Program-made: the position numbers and the translations under genes
The notes under the pieces: generated by a model
The model's input: only the letters and a program-made list of their open reading frames with translations
Databases searched by the model: none
Told to the model about the DNA's origin: nothing
From: Candidatus Nitrosopumilus sp.
GTDB taxonomy: Archaea > Thermoproteota > Nitrososphaeria > Nitrososphaerales > Nitrosopumilaceae
Direction of reading: 5' to 3'
DNA length: 34,858 bases
Assembly (NCBI GenBank): GCA_013203245.1
Contig: JABMOR010000117.1
Coordinates: 1 to 34,858 of the forward strand
In this document: positions 1-7,631 of the stretch, piece by piece
How positions within the stretch are numbered: the first letter of the stretch is position 1
How the letters are laid out: each line of letters begins with the position of its first letter

Positions 1-1
1 A

Positions 2-850
2 ATAGCAAAAAATGAACATCCTACAATAGAAAAATTTGGTGGTGTTTGTATTGTTACAATTACTTCTGGTTTGGTAATTTTACTACTTTTTGCATTAAAT
101 ATCGGAATAACTTTGATAACTATTGACTATGTTTCATTGATTGTTTCTGTAATTATTGGTGGACTATTACTAAAAACTACAATCGCTATTCATGGAATGG
201 AAAAACATGCAAAATCTGTTTTGGAATCATTGGATGAGGAAAATCTCGATATGGCAAGAAACCATCTATCTATGATTGTTAAACGAAATACCGCGAATTT
301 AGACAAAAATCATGTACTTTCAGGTGTACTTGAAAGCATAAGTGAAAATACAGTTGATGGAATTACTGGACCCTTGTTTTATTATGCTCTTTTTGGATTG
401 CCTGGAGCATTTGTATATCGTGTGATTAATACCGCAGATTCAATGATTGGATACAAGACTGATATTTTCAAAAATGTTGGTTGGTTTGCAGCAACCTGTG
501 ATAGTATTCTAAATTATATTCCATCTAGACTGACAGGATTGATAATGATCATTTCTGCTGCTATTTTACATGACAATTGGAAAGAATCCTACAAAATAAT
601 GATCAGAGATGGCAAAAAAACTGAAAGTCCTAATGCTGGATATCCTATGGCTGCTTTAGCGGGAGCTTTAGAAACAAAATTTGAAAAAATTAATCATTAC
701 AAACTAGGTGACGGTGAAACCATTTTGACAAAAGAACATGTACATTCTGCAATATCTATAATGAAACTTACTTCAGTACTTTTCTTTGGAATAATTATTA
801 TTCCGATAATTTCTATTTTATCTTTTGTAGGATGGTGGATACATGTTTAA
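2..850 (+). CDS. cbiB: Adenosylcobinamide-phosphate synthase CbiB/CobD, 5' end cut off
   Basis: An integral membrane enzyme of late cobalamin synthesis that joins the aminopropanol arm to adenosylcobyric acid, giving adenosylcobinamide (phosphate). The frame is open from base 2, so the true start lies left of the window; the TTG at 71 is only an internal codon. The text just before it (NEHPTIEKFG) fits the family's N-terminal HPV-x-x-x-G region. Diagnostic blocks follow: SENTVDGITGPLFYY, NTADSMIGYK, LNYIPSRLTG and GYPMAALAGALE, with hydrophobic segments at both ends. The gene overlaps cobS by 8 bases, which indicates one operon with cobS and cobY. Family assignment is secure; only the N-terminus is missing. 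Confidence 0.93.
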   Translation: MAKNEHPTIEKFGGVCIVTITSGLVILLLFALNIGITLITIDYVSLIVSVIIGGLLLKTTIAIHGMEKHAKSVLESLDEENLDMARNHLSMIVKRNTANLDKNHVLSGVLESISENTVDGITGPLFYYALFGLPGAFVYRVINTADSMIGYKTDIFKNVGWFAATCDSILNYIPSRLTGLIMIISAAILHDNWKESYKIMIRDGKKTESPNAGYPMAALAGALETKFEKINHYKLGDGETILTKEHVHSAISIMKLTSVLFFGIIIIPIISILSFVGWWIHV

Positions 851-1568
851 AGAAATCGGATCTGTTTTTTCATTTTTAACAATAATTCCATCATCAAATG
901 CTTCGTTAGATAATATTGCAAAATACATGTTCCTGTTCCCTATCGTTGGAATTGCTATTGGGCTTTTAATTGGTTCATTAGGTTTTGGATTATCTTTCTT
1001 TTTAGAACCCTTGTTAGTCAGCTTGTTAGTTGTTGCATCAATTGCAATAGTTACTGGAATACATCATGCAGATGGTTTGGCTGATTTTGCAGATGGATTG
1101 ATGGTAAAAGGTTCAAAAGACAAAAAACTCAAAGCTATGAAAGATCTTTCTACTGGTTCAGCAGGCATTGTTACAATTGTGTTGTACATTATTGGCTTGA
1201 TAATTACCATTTCTCTTACAAGTGGATTTGATTTGTTTAAGGCAATTTTGATTAGTGAAATCTTAGCAAAATTTTCAATGGTTTTGATGGCTAGTTTAGG
1301 TAAATCAGCTTCATTAGGCTCAAATTCCCCGTTTGTTGAATTTATGAAAGACAAGAAAAAGATTTCAGCTGCATTTCTCATCATGCTTATTCCTGTAATC
1401 CTAATTGGTGAAACTACGGGTTTGGTAATGCTTGGTGTGACTATTGTTTTGACTATGTTTCTCTTAGCTTTATCCACTCGTAGTTTTGGTGGAATTACTG
1501 GTGATGTACTAGGAGCCACTAACGAATTCACTCGATTAGCTTCTTTGATGGTGTTTGTTTCAATATGA
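843..1568 (+). CDS. cobS: Adenosylcobinamide-GDP ribazoletransferase (cobalamin synthase)
   Basis: A multi-pass membrane enzyme that joins adenosylcobinamide-GDP to alpha-ribazole, the last assembly step of the cobalamin lower ligand. The protein has 241 residues, the usual family size. It carries the family's acidic signature DGLADFADG at residues 77-85, preceded by a histidine pair, and is otherwise a series of hydrophobic helices. The ATG at 843 lies inside the end of cbiB, and the stop overlaps the ATG of cobY (ATGA), so translation of the three genes is probably coupled. Thaumarchaea are known B12 producers, which fits the context. Confidence 0.93.
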   Translation: MFKEIGSVFSFLTIIPSSNASLDNIAKYMFLFPIVGIAIGLLIGSLGFGLSFFLEPLLVSLLVVASIAIVTGIHHADGLADFADGLMVKGSKDKKLKAMKDLSTGSAGIVTIVLYIIGLIITISLTSGFDLFKAILISEILAKFSMVLMASLGKSASLGSNSPFVEFMKDKKKISAAFLIMLIPVILIGETTGLVMLGVTIVLTMFLLALSTRSFGGITGDVLGATNEFTRLASLMVFVSI

Positions 1569-2149
1569 TTGGACTTGTTATGGCTGGTGGTAAAGGCACT
1601 AGAATGAATTTAGATGACGAAAAATTATTACTCCAATATAAAAAACCTGTAATTCTCCATGTGATTGATTCATTAAAAAACTCAAAATCTTTTTCAAAAA
1701 TTCTAGCTGTTACCAGTTGCAATTCTCCTAAAACAAAAAAACTATTAGAAGAAAATGGTGTTGATACATTTGATACTTCAGGAATTGGTTATGTGGAAGA
1801 TCTAAATTCAACACTAAAAACTATTCATGATTATGTTTTAGTTACTTCTGGTGATTTACCATTGCTTGATGAAGACATAATTAAAACAATAATTAATCAA
1901 TTTGATCCTAAAAAAACTTGGACTAGTATTCTTGTGACTAACAAATTTTTAACCACTCTTGGTCTAGAGTCTGATTTCTCTGTTGATTTTAATGGTCAAA
2001 CATGTCATTACACTGGAATTTCTTTGGTTAATTCAGAAAAAATTTCTTCTCTGGAAAATTTGATTGAAAATTATATCATAATTGATGATAAGAGAATTGC
2101 ATTTAATCTAAATTCTAAACAAGATTATGAATTACTCAGCACTGCCTGA
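1565..2149 (+). CDS. cobY: GTP:adenosylcobinamide-phosphate guanylyltransferase, archaeal type
   Basis: A nucleotidyltransferase that activates adenosylcobinamide phosphate with GTP, the substrate step before CobS. The protein has 194 residues. The N-terminus GLVMAGGKGTRM (residues 3-14) is the nucleotide-binding signature of the MobA/GlmU-like fold, and SGDLPLL in the middle is the metal-binding aspartate region. Archaea use this CobY instead of bacterial CobU, and the position directly behind cobS in an ATGA overlap supports this identity over a MobA-type molybdopterin guanylyltransferase. The last 18 bases overlap the 3' end of rps27e on the other strand. Confidence 0.88.
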   Translation: MIGLVMAGGKGTRMNLDDEKLLLQYKKPVILHVIDSLKNSKSFSKILAVTSCNSPKTKKLLEENGVDTFDTSGIGYVEDLNSTLKTIHDYVLVTSGDLPLLDEDIIKTIINQFDPKKTWTSILVTNKFLTTLGLESDFSVDFNGQTCHYTGISLVNSEKISSLENLIENYIIIDDKRIAFNLNSKQDYELLSTA

Positions 2150-2329
2150 GATCTTACCATTAATTATGGCTTTTGATCCAGTTGGCTCTGAAATAGTATT
2201 TCCACAGGAATTACATGCGACTTTTGTCGATGCATGTGAATACATTATTTGTAGCTCACCACATTCATTACAATTGACTTTTTGAAACTTGCTAGATGGT
2301 TTCGGAATTTCAATATGATCTTTCTTCAT
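2132..2329 (-). CDS. rps27e: 30S ribosomal protein S27e
   Basis: A small zinc-finger protein of the archaeal/eukaryotic small ribosomal subunit. The 65 residues contain the expected four cysteines, C20-x2-C23 and C39-x2-C42, and the family block HASTKVACNSCG. The ATG overlaps the stop of rpl44e by four bases, the standard archaeal rpl44e-rps27e gene pair. Its 3' end runs 18 bases into cobY on the plus strand, so the two coding regions really overlap tail to tail; both stops were checked in the sequence. Confidence 0.95.
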   Translation of the reverse strand: MKKDHIEIPKPSSKFQKVNCNECGELQIMYSHASTKVACNSCGNTISEPTGSKAIINGKISGSAE

Positions 2330-2607
2330 GCTGCTATCAACTCAAATTTCTTAATTCTAACGCCTTTTTTATTGTATTTCTTTTTACAAACAGTACATGT
2401 CATAATAGGAGTAACTTTTTTAGTAACTTTGGCTGGTTTTGCTAATTTTGGGAATTTTTGTCCACCATATCCCTTTTTACGTTCTGCGTGTCTACGCTCA
2501 CCAGCAGCAGAACCGCGTCTTTTTCCAGCCTTGTAAATGGAGATCTTTTGTTCAGTATGTGCATTACATTTTGCACAAAACTTTCTGATCACCTTAGGGA
2601 TGTTCAT
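2326..2607 (-). CDS. rpl44e: 50S ribosomal protein L44e
   Basis: A zinc-binding protein of the archaeal/eukaryotic large ribosomal subunit (L42A/L44e family), placed near the E site. The 93 residues carry C11-x2-C14 near the N-terminus and C71-x2-C74 near the C-terminus, with the basic RRGSAAGERRHAERKKGYGGQ region between them, all typical. It has a clear Shine-Dalgarno sequence, GGAGGT, about nine bases before the ATG, unlike the leaderless genes nearby. Start of the rpl44e-rps27e operon. Confidence 0.95.
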   Translation of the reverse strand: MNIPKVIRKFCAKCNAHTEQKISIYKAGKRRGSAAGERRHAERKKGYGGQKFPKLAKPAKVTKKVTPIMTCTVCKKKYNKKGVRIKKFELIAA

Positions 2608-2616
2608 ATCAACAAA

Positions 2617-2655
2617 ACCTCCCCAACCGTAATTTAAGCATTGAATCTATAATAG
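2617..2655. promoter_or_regulatory. Shared divergent promoter of rpl44e (-) and the deaminase gene (+)
   Basis: The near-symmetric CTATAATAG at 2647-2655 is the only good TATA element between the two genes. Its centre lies about 26-27 bases before the GTG at 2678 on the plus strand, giving a leaderless start there. In the other direction the same spacing gives an RNA start near 2625, so the rpl44e message would have a leader of about 18 bases holding the Shine-Dalgarno GGAGGT at 2622-2617. Use of one box in both directions is an inference from spacing. Confidence 0.55.
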
Positions 2656-2677
2656 GCGCAAAACCTAATTAAAAGAA

Positions 2678-4441
2678 GTGACTTCGAGCCTAGCAAATTC
2701 GATCTTGTCTCTTAACTCTGTAGCAATGGGTGATAAGAAAGCCGATCTGATTTTAAAAAATTGCAATTTACTGTCTGTCTATACTCGGGAAATAATTCCA
2801 GAAATTCAGATTGCTATTGTCAATGATAGAATTGCGTATGTTGGTCCAGATGCTACACATACTGTTGGTTCAAAAACTATTGTAATTGATGTACATGGAA
2901 AATATGTTAGTCCTGGTTTTGCAGATCCGCATTTACATATTGATCAATTTGTTTTACCATCTGAATTTGCAAAAAAGGCTCTACTTTGTGGTGTAACATC
3001 TCTATTTTCTGATCCTATTGATATTGTAAGTGTAGCAGGATATCGTGGCTTTCAAGAATTTTTAAAACTTGGTGAGAATCTTCCAATCCGAATTTTTCAA
3101 GTAGTTCCAGGGGGTCTACCAGTAGATGCAAAATTTAGTAGTAGCAAATCATTATCATTATCACAAGAAAAATTTGCAGTAAAACATCCACATGTACTGG
3201 GATTAGGTGAAGTTTTTTCTTGGACCAAAGTTACTTCACGTGAACCAAAAACAATGAAATCACTTTCATCCATGTTAGAATGTGATTGTATAATCAATGG
3301 ACATACTGCTGGTGCAAGTGAGAAAAAACTTAATGCATACGTCTCATCTGGAATCCTATCTTGTCATGAACCAATTAATTTTGATCAAGTTTTAGAAAGA
3401 TTACGTCTTGGAATGTGGATAATGATCAGAGAGGGTTCTATTAGACGTGATTTGAAGGAAATAATCCCACATGTTTTGTCTCATGGGACATATCTTAATC
3501 GATTAATGTTTTGTTCTGACGGTCTTGATCCGCTTGATATGACTAAATTTGGTCATATAGATCACTGTATAAGAGAATCAATCAAACTTGGTCTAAAACC
3601 AATAGATGCAGTTACTATGGCGTCAAAGAATAATTTTGATTATTATAACATGGGAAAAGATCTTGGTGGCATTGCTCCTGGAAAATTAGCAGATATTTTA
3701 ATTTTTGATGATTTAAAATCATTCAAACCAAACAAAGTCTTTGTTGGGGGCAAACTTGTAGTATCTAATGGACAAATAGTTACATTAATCAAGAAAAAAA
3801 TAATTTCACCTTGGATTAAAAAAACTGTAAAATTAAAAAAATTCTCTGAAAACGACTTTGTTATAAAATCAAAAAAGAAAGATGTTATTGCAAATACCAT
3901 CTATATGCAAACTGAAATTATTACTAAGATAGGCTCTGCCGAACTTCATTCTAAAGATGGTCATGTTTCTGCTTCATTAGATTCTGATATTTGGAAAGTT
4001 GCAGCGTTTGATAGAATTCATGGAACCCAAAAGCATTCTATAGGATTTCTTGAAAATTTTGGTGCAGACATCGGTGCTTTTGCTTCGACATGGAGTTTCC
4101 ATGAAAATGACATGATCGTAATTGGCTCAAATGATTCTGATATGGCAGTTGCTTCTAATCATCTCATCAAGAATCAAGGAGGTCTTGTTGTAGTCAAATC
4201 TGGGAAAACTATTGCTTCACTACCTTTGCAGTTTGGTGGTATCGTTTCTACAGATTCTTTTGAAAAAGTTTCATCCAATTTTGAAAAAATTAATAATACT
4301 ATTGTTGATTCAGGTTCTAAATTTTCTAGACCACACTTAATTCCATTATTCTTGCCTTTTTTGGCTCTGCCATCTGTTAGAATTCTTTCTGGTGGAATTG
4401 TTGATGTAAAAAAACGCATTTACATTTCACCGATCTACTAA
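2678..4441 (+). CDS. ade: Adenine deaminase-like amidohydrolase
   Basis: A metal-dependent amidohydrolase, most like adenine deaminase (adenine to hypoxanthine, purine salvage). The 587 residues have the right length and two-part layout: an N-terminal amidohydrolase barrel and the C-terminal Ade-specific domain. Visible metal and catalytic motifs are FADPHLHID, GLGEVFSW, NGHTAG, SCHEPI and FCSDGLDP. From memory of the family, the usual HLHIESS is HLHIDQF here and the usual ADPHEI is SDPIDI, so one histidine is missing and the substrate could differ. GTG at 2678 is chosen because a TATA box lies 26 bases upstream; the ATG at 2726 is an alternative that would remove 16 residues. Confidence 0.8.
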   Translation: MTSSLANSILSLNSVAMGDKKADLILKNCNLLSVYTREIIPEIQIAIVNDRIAYVGPDATHTVGSKTIVIDVHGKYVSPGFADPHLHIDQFVLPSEFAKKALLCGVTSLFSDPIDIVSVAGYRGFQEFLKLGENLPIRIFQVVPGGLPVDAKFSSSKSLSLSQEKFAVKHPHVLGLGEVFSWTKVTSREPKTMKSLSSMLECDCIINGHTAGASEKKLNAYVSSGILSCHEPINFDQVLERLRLGMWIMIREGSIRRDLKEIIPHVLSHGTYLNRLMFCSDGLDPLDMTKFGHIDHCIRESIKLGLKPIDAVTMASKNNFDYYNMGKDLGGIAPGKLADILIFDDLKSFKPNKVFVGGKLVVSNGQIVTLIKKKIISPWIKKTVKLKKFSENDFVIKSKKKDVIANTIYMQTEIITKIGSAELHSKDGHVSASLDSDIWKVAAFDRIHGTQKHSIGFLENFGADIGAFASTWSFHENDMIVIGSNDSDMAVASNHLIKNQGGLVVVKSGKTIASLPLQFGGIVSTDSFEKVSSNFEKINNTIVDSGSKFSRPHLIPLFLPFLALPSVRILSGGIVDVKKRIYISPIY

Positions 4442-4446
4442 GTAAA

Positions 4447-4483
4447 TGTTAAAAAGGGGGATTCAGTGGATTGAAGCTGAATC
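4447..4483 (+). promoter_or_regulatory. Thermosome promoter with 7-base inverted repeat
   Basis: An A-rich TATA-like stretch (TGTTAAAAAGG, 4447-4457) predicts an RNA start near 4478. A perfect inverted repeat, GATTCAG at 4460-4466 and CTGAATC at 4477-4483 with a ten-base spacer, spans this predicted start and ends three bases before the ATG. This is where an operator that blocks polymerase would sit, and chaperonin genes are common targets of archaeal heat-shock repressors. The repeat is seen directly; the operator role is an inference. Confidence 0.45.
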
Positions 4484-4486
4484 TAA

Positions 4487-6094
4487 ATGGCATCAATTCA
4501 ACAAGGACCAAATGGACCGGTTTTAGTTCTCAAAGAGAGCGCATTACAACAAAAAGGCAAAGATGCTCAACAAAATAATATTGCTGCAGCAAAACTAGTT
4601 GCACAATTAGTTAGAAGCAGTCTTGGCCCTAGAGGTCTTGATAAAATGTTAGTTGATTCCTTAGGTGATGTAACTATTACAAATGATGGTGCAACAATTC
4701 TTAAAGAAATTGATGTTCAGCATCCAGCAGCAAAAATGATGGTTGAAATTGCTAAAACTGTAGATAATGAAGTAGGAGATGGTACAACATCTTCTGTAAT
4801 TTTCGGAGGTGCATTATTAGCAAGAGCAGAAGATCTTCTCAACAAAGATGTTCATTCTTCAACTATTATTGATGGATACCAGGCTGCAGCCGATAAAACA
4901 CTTGAAATTTACTCAGACTTGGCAAAGAAAATTCAACCTGATGATAGAGCATCTTTAATAAAAATCGCTACAACAAGTATGCAATCAAAATTAATTTCTG
5001 AAGACAGTACATTACTTTCTAAAATTGTAGTTGATGCTATTCTTAGCATTGCAATAAAGAAAGGTGATACTTATTCTGTTGACCTTGAAAATATTAAAGT
5101 AGAAAAGAAATCTGGTGCTTCAATTGATGATACACAAATCATAAAAGGAATTGTTTTAGATAAAGAAGTCGTTCATAGTGGAATGCCTACAAAAATTGAA
5201 CATGCAAAAATAGCATTACTTAATTCAGCATTAGAAATTGAAAAAACTGAATTAAGCGCAGAAATTAGAATTACTGACCCGACACAAATGCAGATGTTCT
5301 TAGAAGAAGAAAATAGAATGTTAAAATCTATGGTTGATAAATTACACGATGTAGGAGTTAATGTCCTAATTTGTCAAAAAGGAATTGATGATATTTCACA
5401 ACACTATCTTGCAAAATATGGTATTATGGCAGTACGTCGTGTCAAAGAAAGTGACATGATTAAACTTTCTAAAGCCACAGGCGGACGTGTGATTAGTAAT
5501 CTTGATGATCTTTCAGAAAATGATCTTGGTATTGCAGATTTGGTTCAGCAAAAGAAAGTCGAATCTGACAAATGGGTTTTCATTGAAGGATGTAAACATC
5601 CACAATCAGTTACAATGTTAATTCGTGGTGGTACACAAAGAGTAATTGACGAAGTTGATCGTTCAATTCATGATTCTTTAATGGTTGTAAAAGATGTAAT
5701 GGAAAAACCAGCAATTGTAGCTGGTGGCGGTGCACCTGAAGCATTTGCAGCCTCAGTACTCAAAGAATGGGCTGATAATTTTGATGGAAGAGAACAACTT
5801 GCAATTAAAAAATACGCTGAAGCATTAGAAACAATCCCACTTACTATTGCTGAAAACGCAGGAATGGATCCAATTGATACTATGGCTAATCTTAGAGCAA
5901 AACAAAATCAAGGTCAAAAATGGACCGGTATTGATGCCAGAAATATGAAGATTGCAGATATGATGGCAATTAATGTTGTAGAACCAATTGTCGTAAAAGA
6001 ACAGATAATCAAATCTGCTACAGAAGCAGCATGCATGATTCTTAGAATTGATGATGTTATTGCTGTGTCTGGTGCTCCTGGCGGCATGGGATAA
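4487..6094 (+). CDS. thsA: Thermosome subunit (group II chaperonin)
   Basis: Subunit of the cytosolic ATP-driven double-ring chaperonin that folds proteins, homologous to eukaryotic TCP-1/CCT. The 535 residues show the family blocks in order: [20 protein letters not shown] near the N-terminus, [13 protein letters not shown], the ATPase motif VGDGTTSS, the apical domain, and VAGGGAPE near residue 412. The C-terminus ends in the glycine/methionine tail GGMG. It is probably transcribed alone: strong promoter-like DNA precedes it and a new promoter follows. Whether the genome has further thermosome subunits cannot be seen here, so the alpha/beta name is tentative. Confidence 0.96.
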   Translation: MASIQQGPNGPVLVLKESALQQKGKDAQQNNIAAAKLVAQLVRSSLGPRGLDKMLVDSLGDVTITNDGATILKEIDVQHPAAKMMVEIAKTVDNEVGDGTTSSVIFGGALLARAEDLLNKDVHSSTIIDGYQAAADKTLEIYSDLAKKIQPDDRASLIKIATTSMQSKLISEDSTLLSKIVVDAILSIAIKKGDTYSVDLENIKVEKKSGASIDDTQIIKGIVLDKEVVHSGMPTKIEHAKIALLNSALEIEKTELSAEIRITDPTQMQMFLEEENRMLKSMVDKLHDVGVNVLICQKGIDDISQHYLAKYGIMAVRRVKESDMIKLSKATGGRVISNLDDLSENDLGIADLVQQKKVESDKWVFIEGCKHPQSVTMLIRGGTQRVIDEVDRSIHDSLMVVKDVMEKPAIVAGGGAPEAFAASVLKEWADNFDGREQLAIKKYAEALETIPLTIAENAGMDPIDTMANLRAKQNQGQKWTGIDARNMKIADMMAINVVEPIVVKEQIIKSATEAACMILRIDDVIAVSGAPGGMG

Positions 6095-6133
6095 AATTTT
6101 AGTTAAAGCCTAAGTGTTCTAATCTTATAATTG

Positions 6134-6997
6134 ATGTACAAACTTGGTGTTGATTTAGGTGGCACTAAAACTGAAGCAGTTTTACTAGATGAAAATTTTA
6201 GCGTCATTGAAAGAAAAAGAATTCCCACACCTCAAAATAATTATCAAAAAATTATAGATTCCATCTCATCTTTAGTTTTAGACATTTCCAAAAATGTATC
6301 TGATTTTTCATTAGGAGTTTGTACACCTGGGGCGATTTCAAAACAAACTGGATTAATTAAAAATAGTAATACACAATGTCTCATTGACAAATCATTAAAA
6401 GAAGATTTAGAAAATAAACTTGGAAAGAAAATATCTATAGAAAATGATGCAAATTGTTTTGCAATGGCTGAAGCAACATTGGGTGCTGGAATTAATTTTG
6501 ATTTAATTTTTGGTGTCATTCTTGGCACTGGTGTAGGTGGGGGGATTGTGATTAATAAAAAACTTCATTCTGGAAGAACAAACATTGGAGGTGAATGGGG
6601 ACATCATACACTTCATCGTAATGGTAATCCTTGTTATTGTGGCAAATATGGTTGTGTGGAGACTTACATTAGTGGTCCTGCACTTGAAAATCATTGGAAG
6701 GAACTTTCTGGAAAATCTCAATCTCTTAAGGAAATTCTTCCTAATATCGACAATGAATATGGTAAAAAATGGAAAGTCGAATTTCTAGAAAATTTTGGAT
6801 ATGGTCTTGCAAATGTCATTGACATATTGGATCCTGATGCAATTATTTTAGGCGGTGGTTTATCAAACATTGATTTTTTATATACTGAGGGAAAAGAATC
6901 TGTTTACAGTAAAGTGTTTTCTGATTTAGTTGATACGCCTATTTTAAAAAATGAATTGGGTGATTCCGCAGGTGTTTTTGGCGCATGCATGCTTTAA
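6134..6997 (+). CDS. ROK family sugar kinase (glucokinase or N-acetylhexosamine kinase type)
   Basis: An ATP-dependent sugar kinase of the ROK family. The N-terminus GVDLGGTKTEAVLL is the phosphate-binding motif; LGTGVGGGIV is the second ATP motif; the zinc-binding signature CYCGKYGCVET is complete; LGGGLSN lies near the end. At 287 residues the length is normal, and there is no N-terminal DNA-binding domain, so it is an enzyme rather than a repressor. The substrate cannot be read from sequence. The ATG at 6134 is preferred over the TTG at 6131: TTAAAG at 6103-6108 is about 26-28 bases upstream, consistent with a leaderless message. Its stop overlaps the stop of the opposite-strand gene by four bases. 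Confidence 0.88.
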   Translation: MYKLGVDLGGTKTEAVLLDENFSVIERKRIPTPQNNYQKIIDSISSLVLDISKNVSDFSLGVCTPGAISKQTGLIKNSNTQCLIDKSLKEDLENKLGKKISIENDANCFAMAEATLGAGINFDLIFGVILGTGVGGGIVINKKLHSGRTNIGGEWGHHTLHRNGNPCYCGKYGCVETYISGPALENHWKELSGKSQSLKEILPNIDNEYGKKWKVEFLENFGYGLANVIDILDPDAIILGGGLSNIDFLYTEGKESVYSKVFSDLVDTPILKNELGDSAGVFGACML

Positions 6998-7254
6998 TTT
7001 GGACATCCTTCCATCTTTGAAATAGAGTACCCGTCAGTCATAATTTCAATCTCAATATCTTCTGGAACTGTTTGTGTATGGCAAAATTTACATTCATTTA
7101 CAGTTACTGTAGATGACTTTTCTCCAATTGATTTCAACCATTCTTTTGCAAACAAAATTGCTTTTTCTATATCGCTTGTATCTGTGACAACATCAAAATG
7201 CATTGTATGTCCATCTTTTGCCTTTACATATGTGTCAAAAACATGAAAATTCAT
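6994..7254 (-). CDS. DUF2024-like small protein
   Basis: A conserved 86-residue protein of unknown function. The text FDTYVKAKDGHTMHFDVVT, NECKFCHTQ and GYSISKMEGC resembles the DUF2024 family as I recall it, which is otherwise mainly bacterial. The C-x2-C-H cluster could bind metal or haem-like cofactors, but nothing confirms this. It lies 12 bases behind the previous gene of the guaA group and probably belongs to that transcript. Its stop shares the palindrome TTAA with the stop of the ROK kinase. Confidence 0.65.
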   Translation of the reverse strand: MNFHVFDTYVKAKDGHTMHFDVVTDTSDIEKAILFAKEWLKSIGEKSSTVTVNECKFCHTQTVPEDIEIEIMTDGYSISKMEGCPN

Positions 7255-7266
7255 ACTAATTCAAAA

Positions 7267-7623
7267 TTATGAAGAATGTTGATTTTTAACTGTTAAAATT
7301 TTTTCTACAATATTATTTACATCTGAATCTAATTCAATACTAATCAAAATTAATCCTGCTCCTCCGATTGGAACCGTTACTCGATAAATTTTTTCATATT
7401 TTGCTAGTGCATAAACTGGCTTTCCAATTTTATCTGCTGTTTTTTTACGTGTAGACCAACGATAAACTGCTTGAGATAAAGACACCTCTGTTTCTTCTCT
7501 TGATAAATGACTTTTTAATCCTGGTCGCATTTTGTCATAAAGTTCTCCATAATCATAGATGCCAACATATCGAATATTTTTATCACATTCTAAAATCATT
7601 TCACAAATTTTTTCATATTCCAT
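7267..7623 (-). CDS. Conserved small protein, similar to thaumarchaeal DUF6659 type
   Basis: A soluble protein of 118 residues with no recognised catalytic motif. Visible parts are KNIRYVGIYDYGELYDKM near the N-terminus, a basic middle and GGAGLILISIELDSDV near the end, a pattern I associate with a thaumarchaeal family (DUF6659), perhaps with a profilin/roadblock-like fold. The ATG at 7623 is chosen over the GTG at 7632 because GTGAT at 7632-7628, four bases before the ATG, looks like the Shine-Dalgarno sequence. It follows guaA directly, so it is very likely cotranscribed and translated after it. The function is unknown. Confidence 0.7.
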   Translation of the reverse strand: MEYEKICEMILECDKNIRYVGIYDYGELYDKMRPGLKSHLSREETEVSLSQAVYRWSTRKKTADKIGKPVYALAKYEKIYRVTVPIGGAGLILISIELDSDVNNIVEKILTVKNQHSS

Positions 7624-7631
7624 TTTTATCA

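Noticed and set aside
1064-1531. Long open frame on the minus strand inside cobS.
   Set aside because: It is the antisense of a clear membrane-protein gene, has no family-like text and no promoter or ribosome site.
1565-2149. MobA-type molybdenum cofactor guanylyltransferase instead of CobY.
   Set aside because: The fold is shared, but the overlap with cobS and cbiB places it in cobalamin synthesis.
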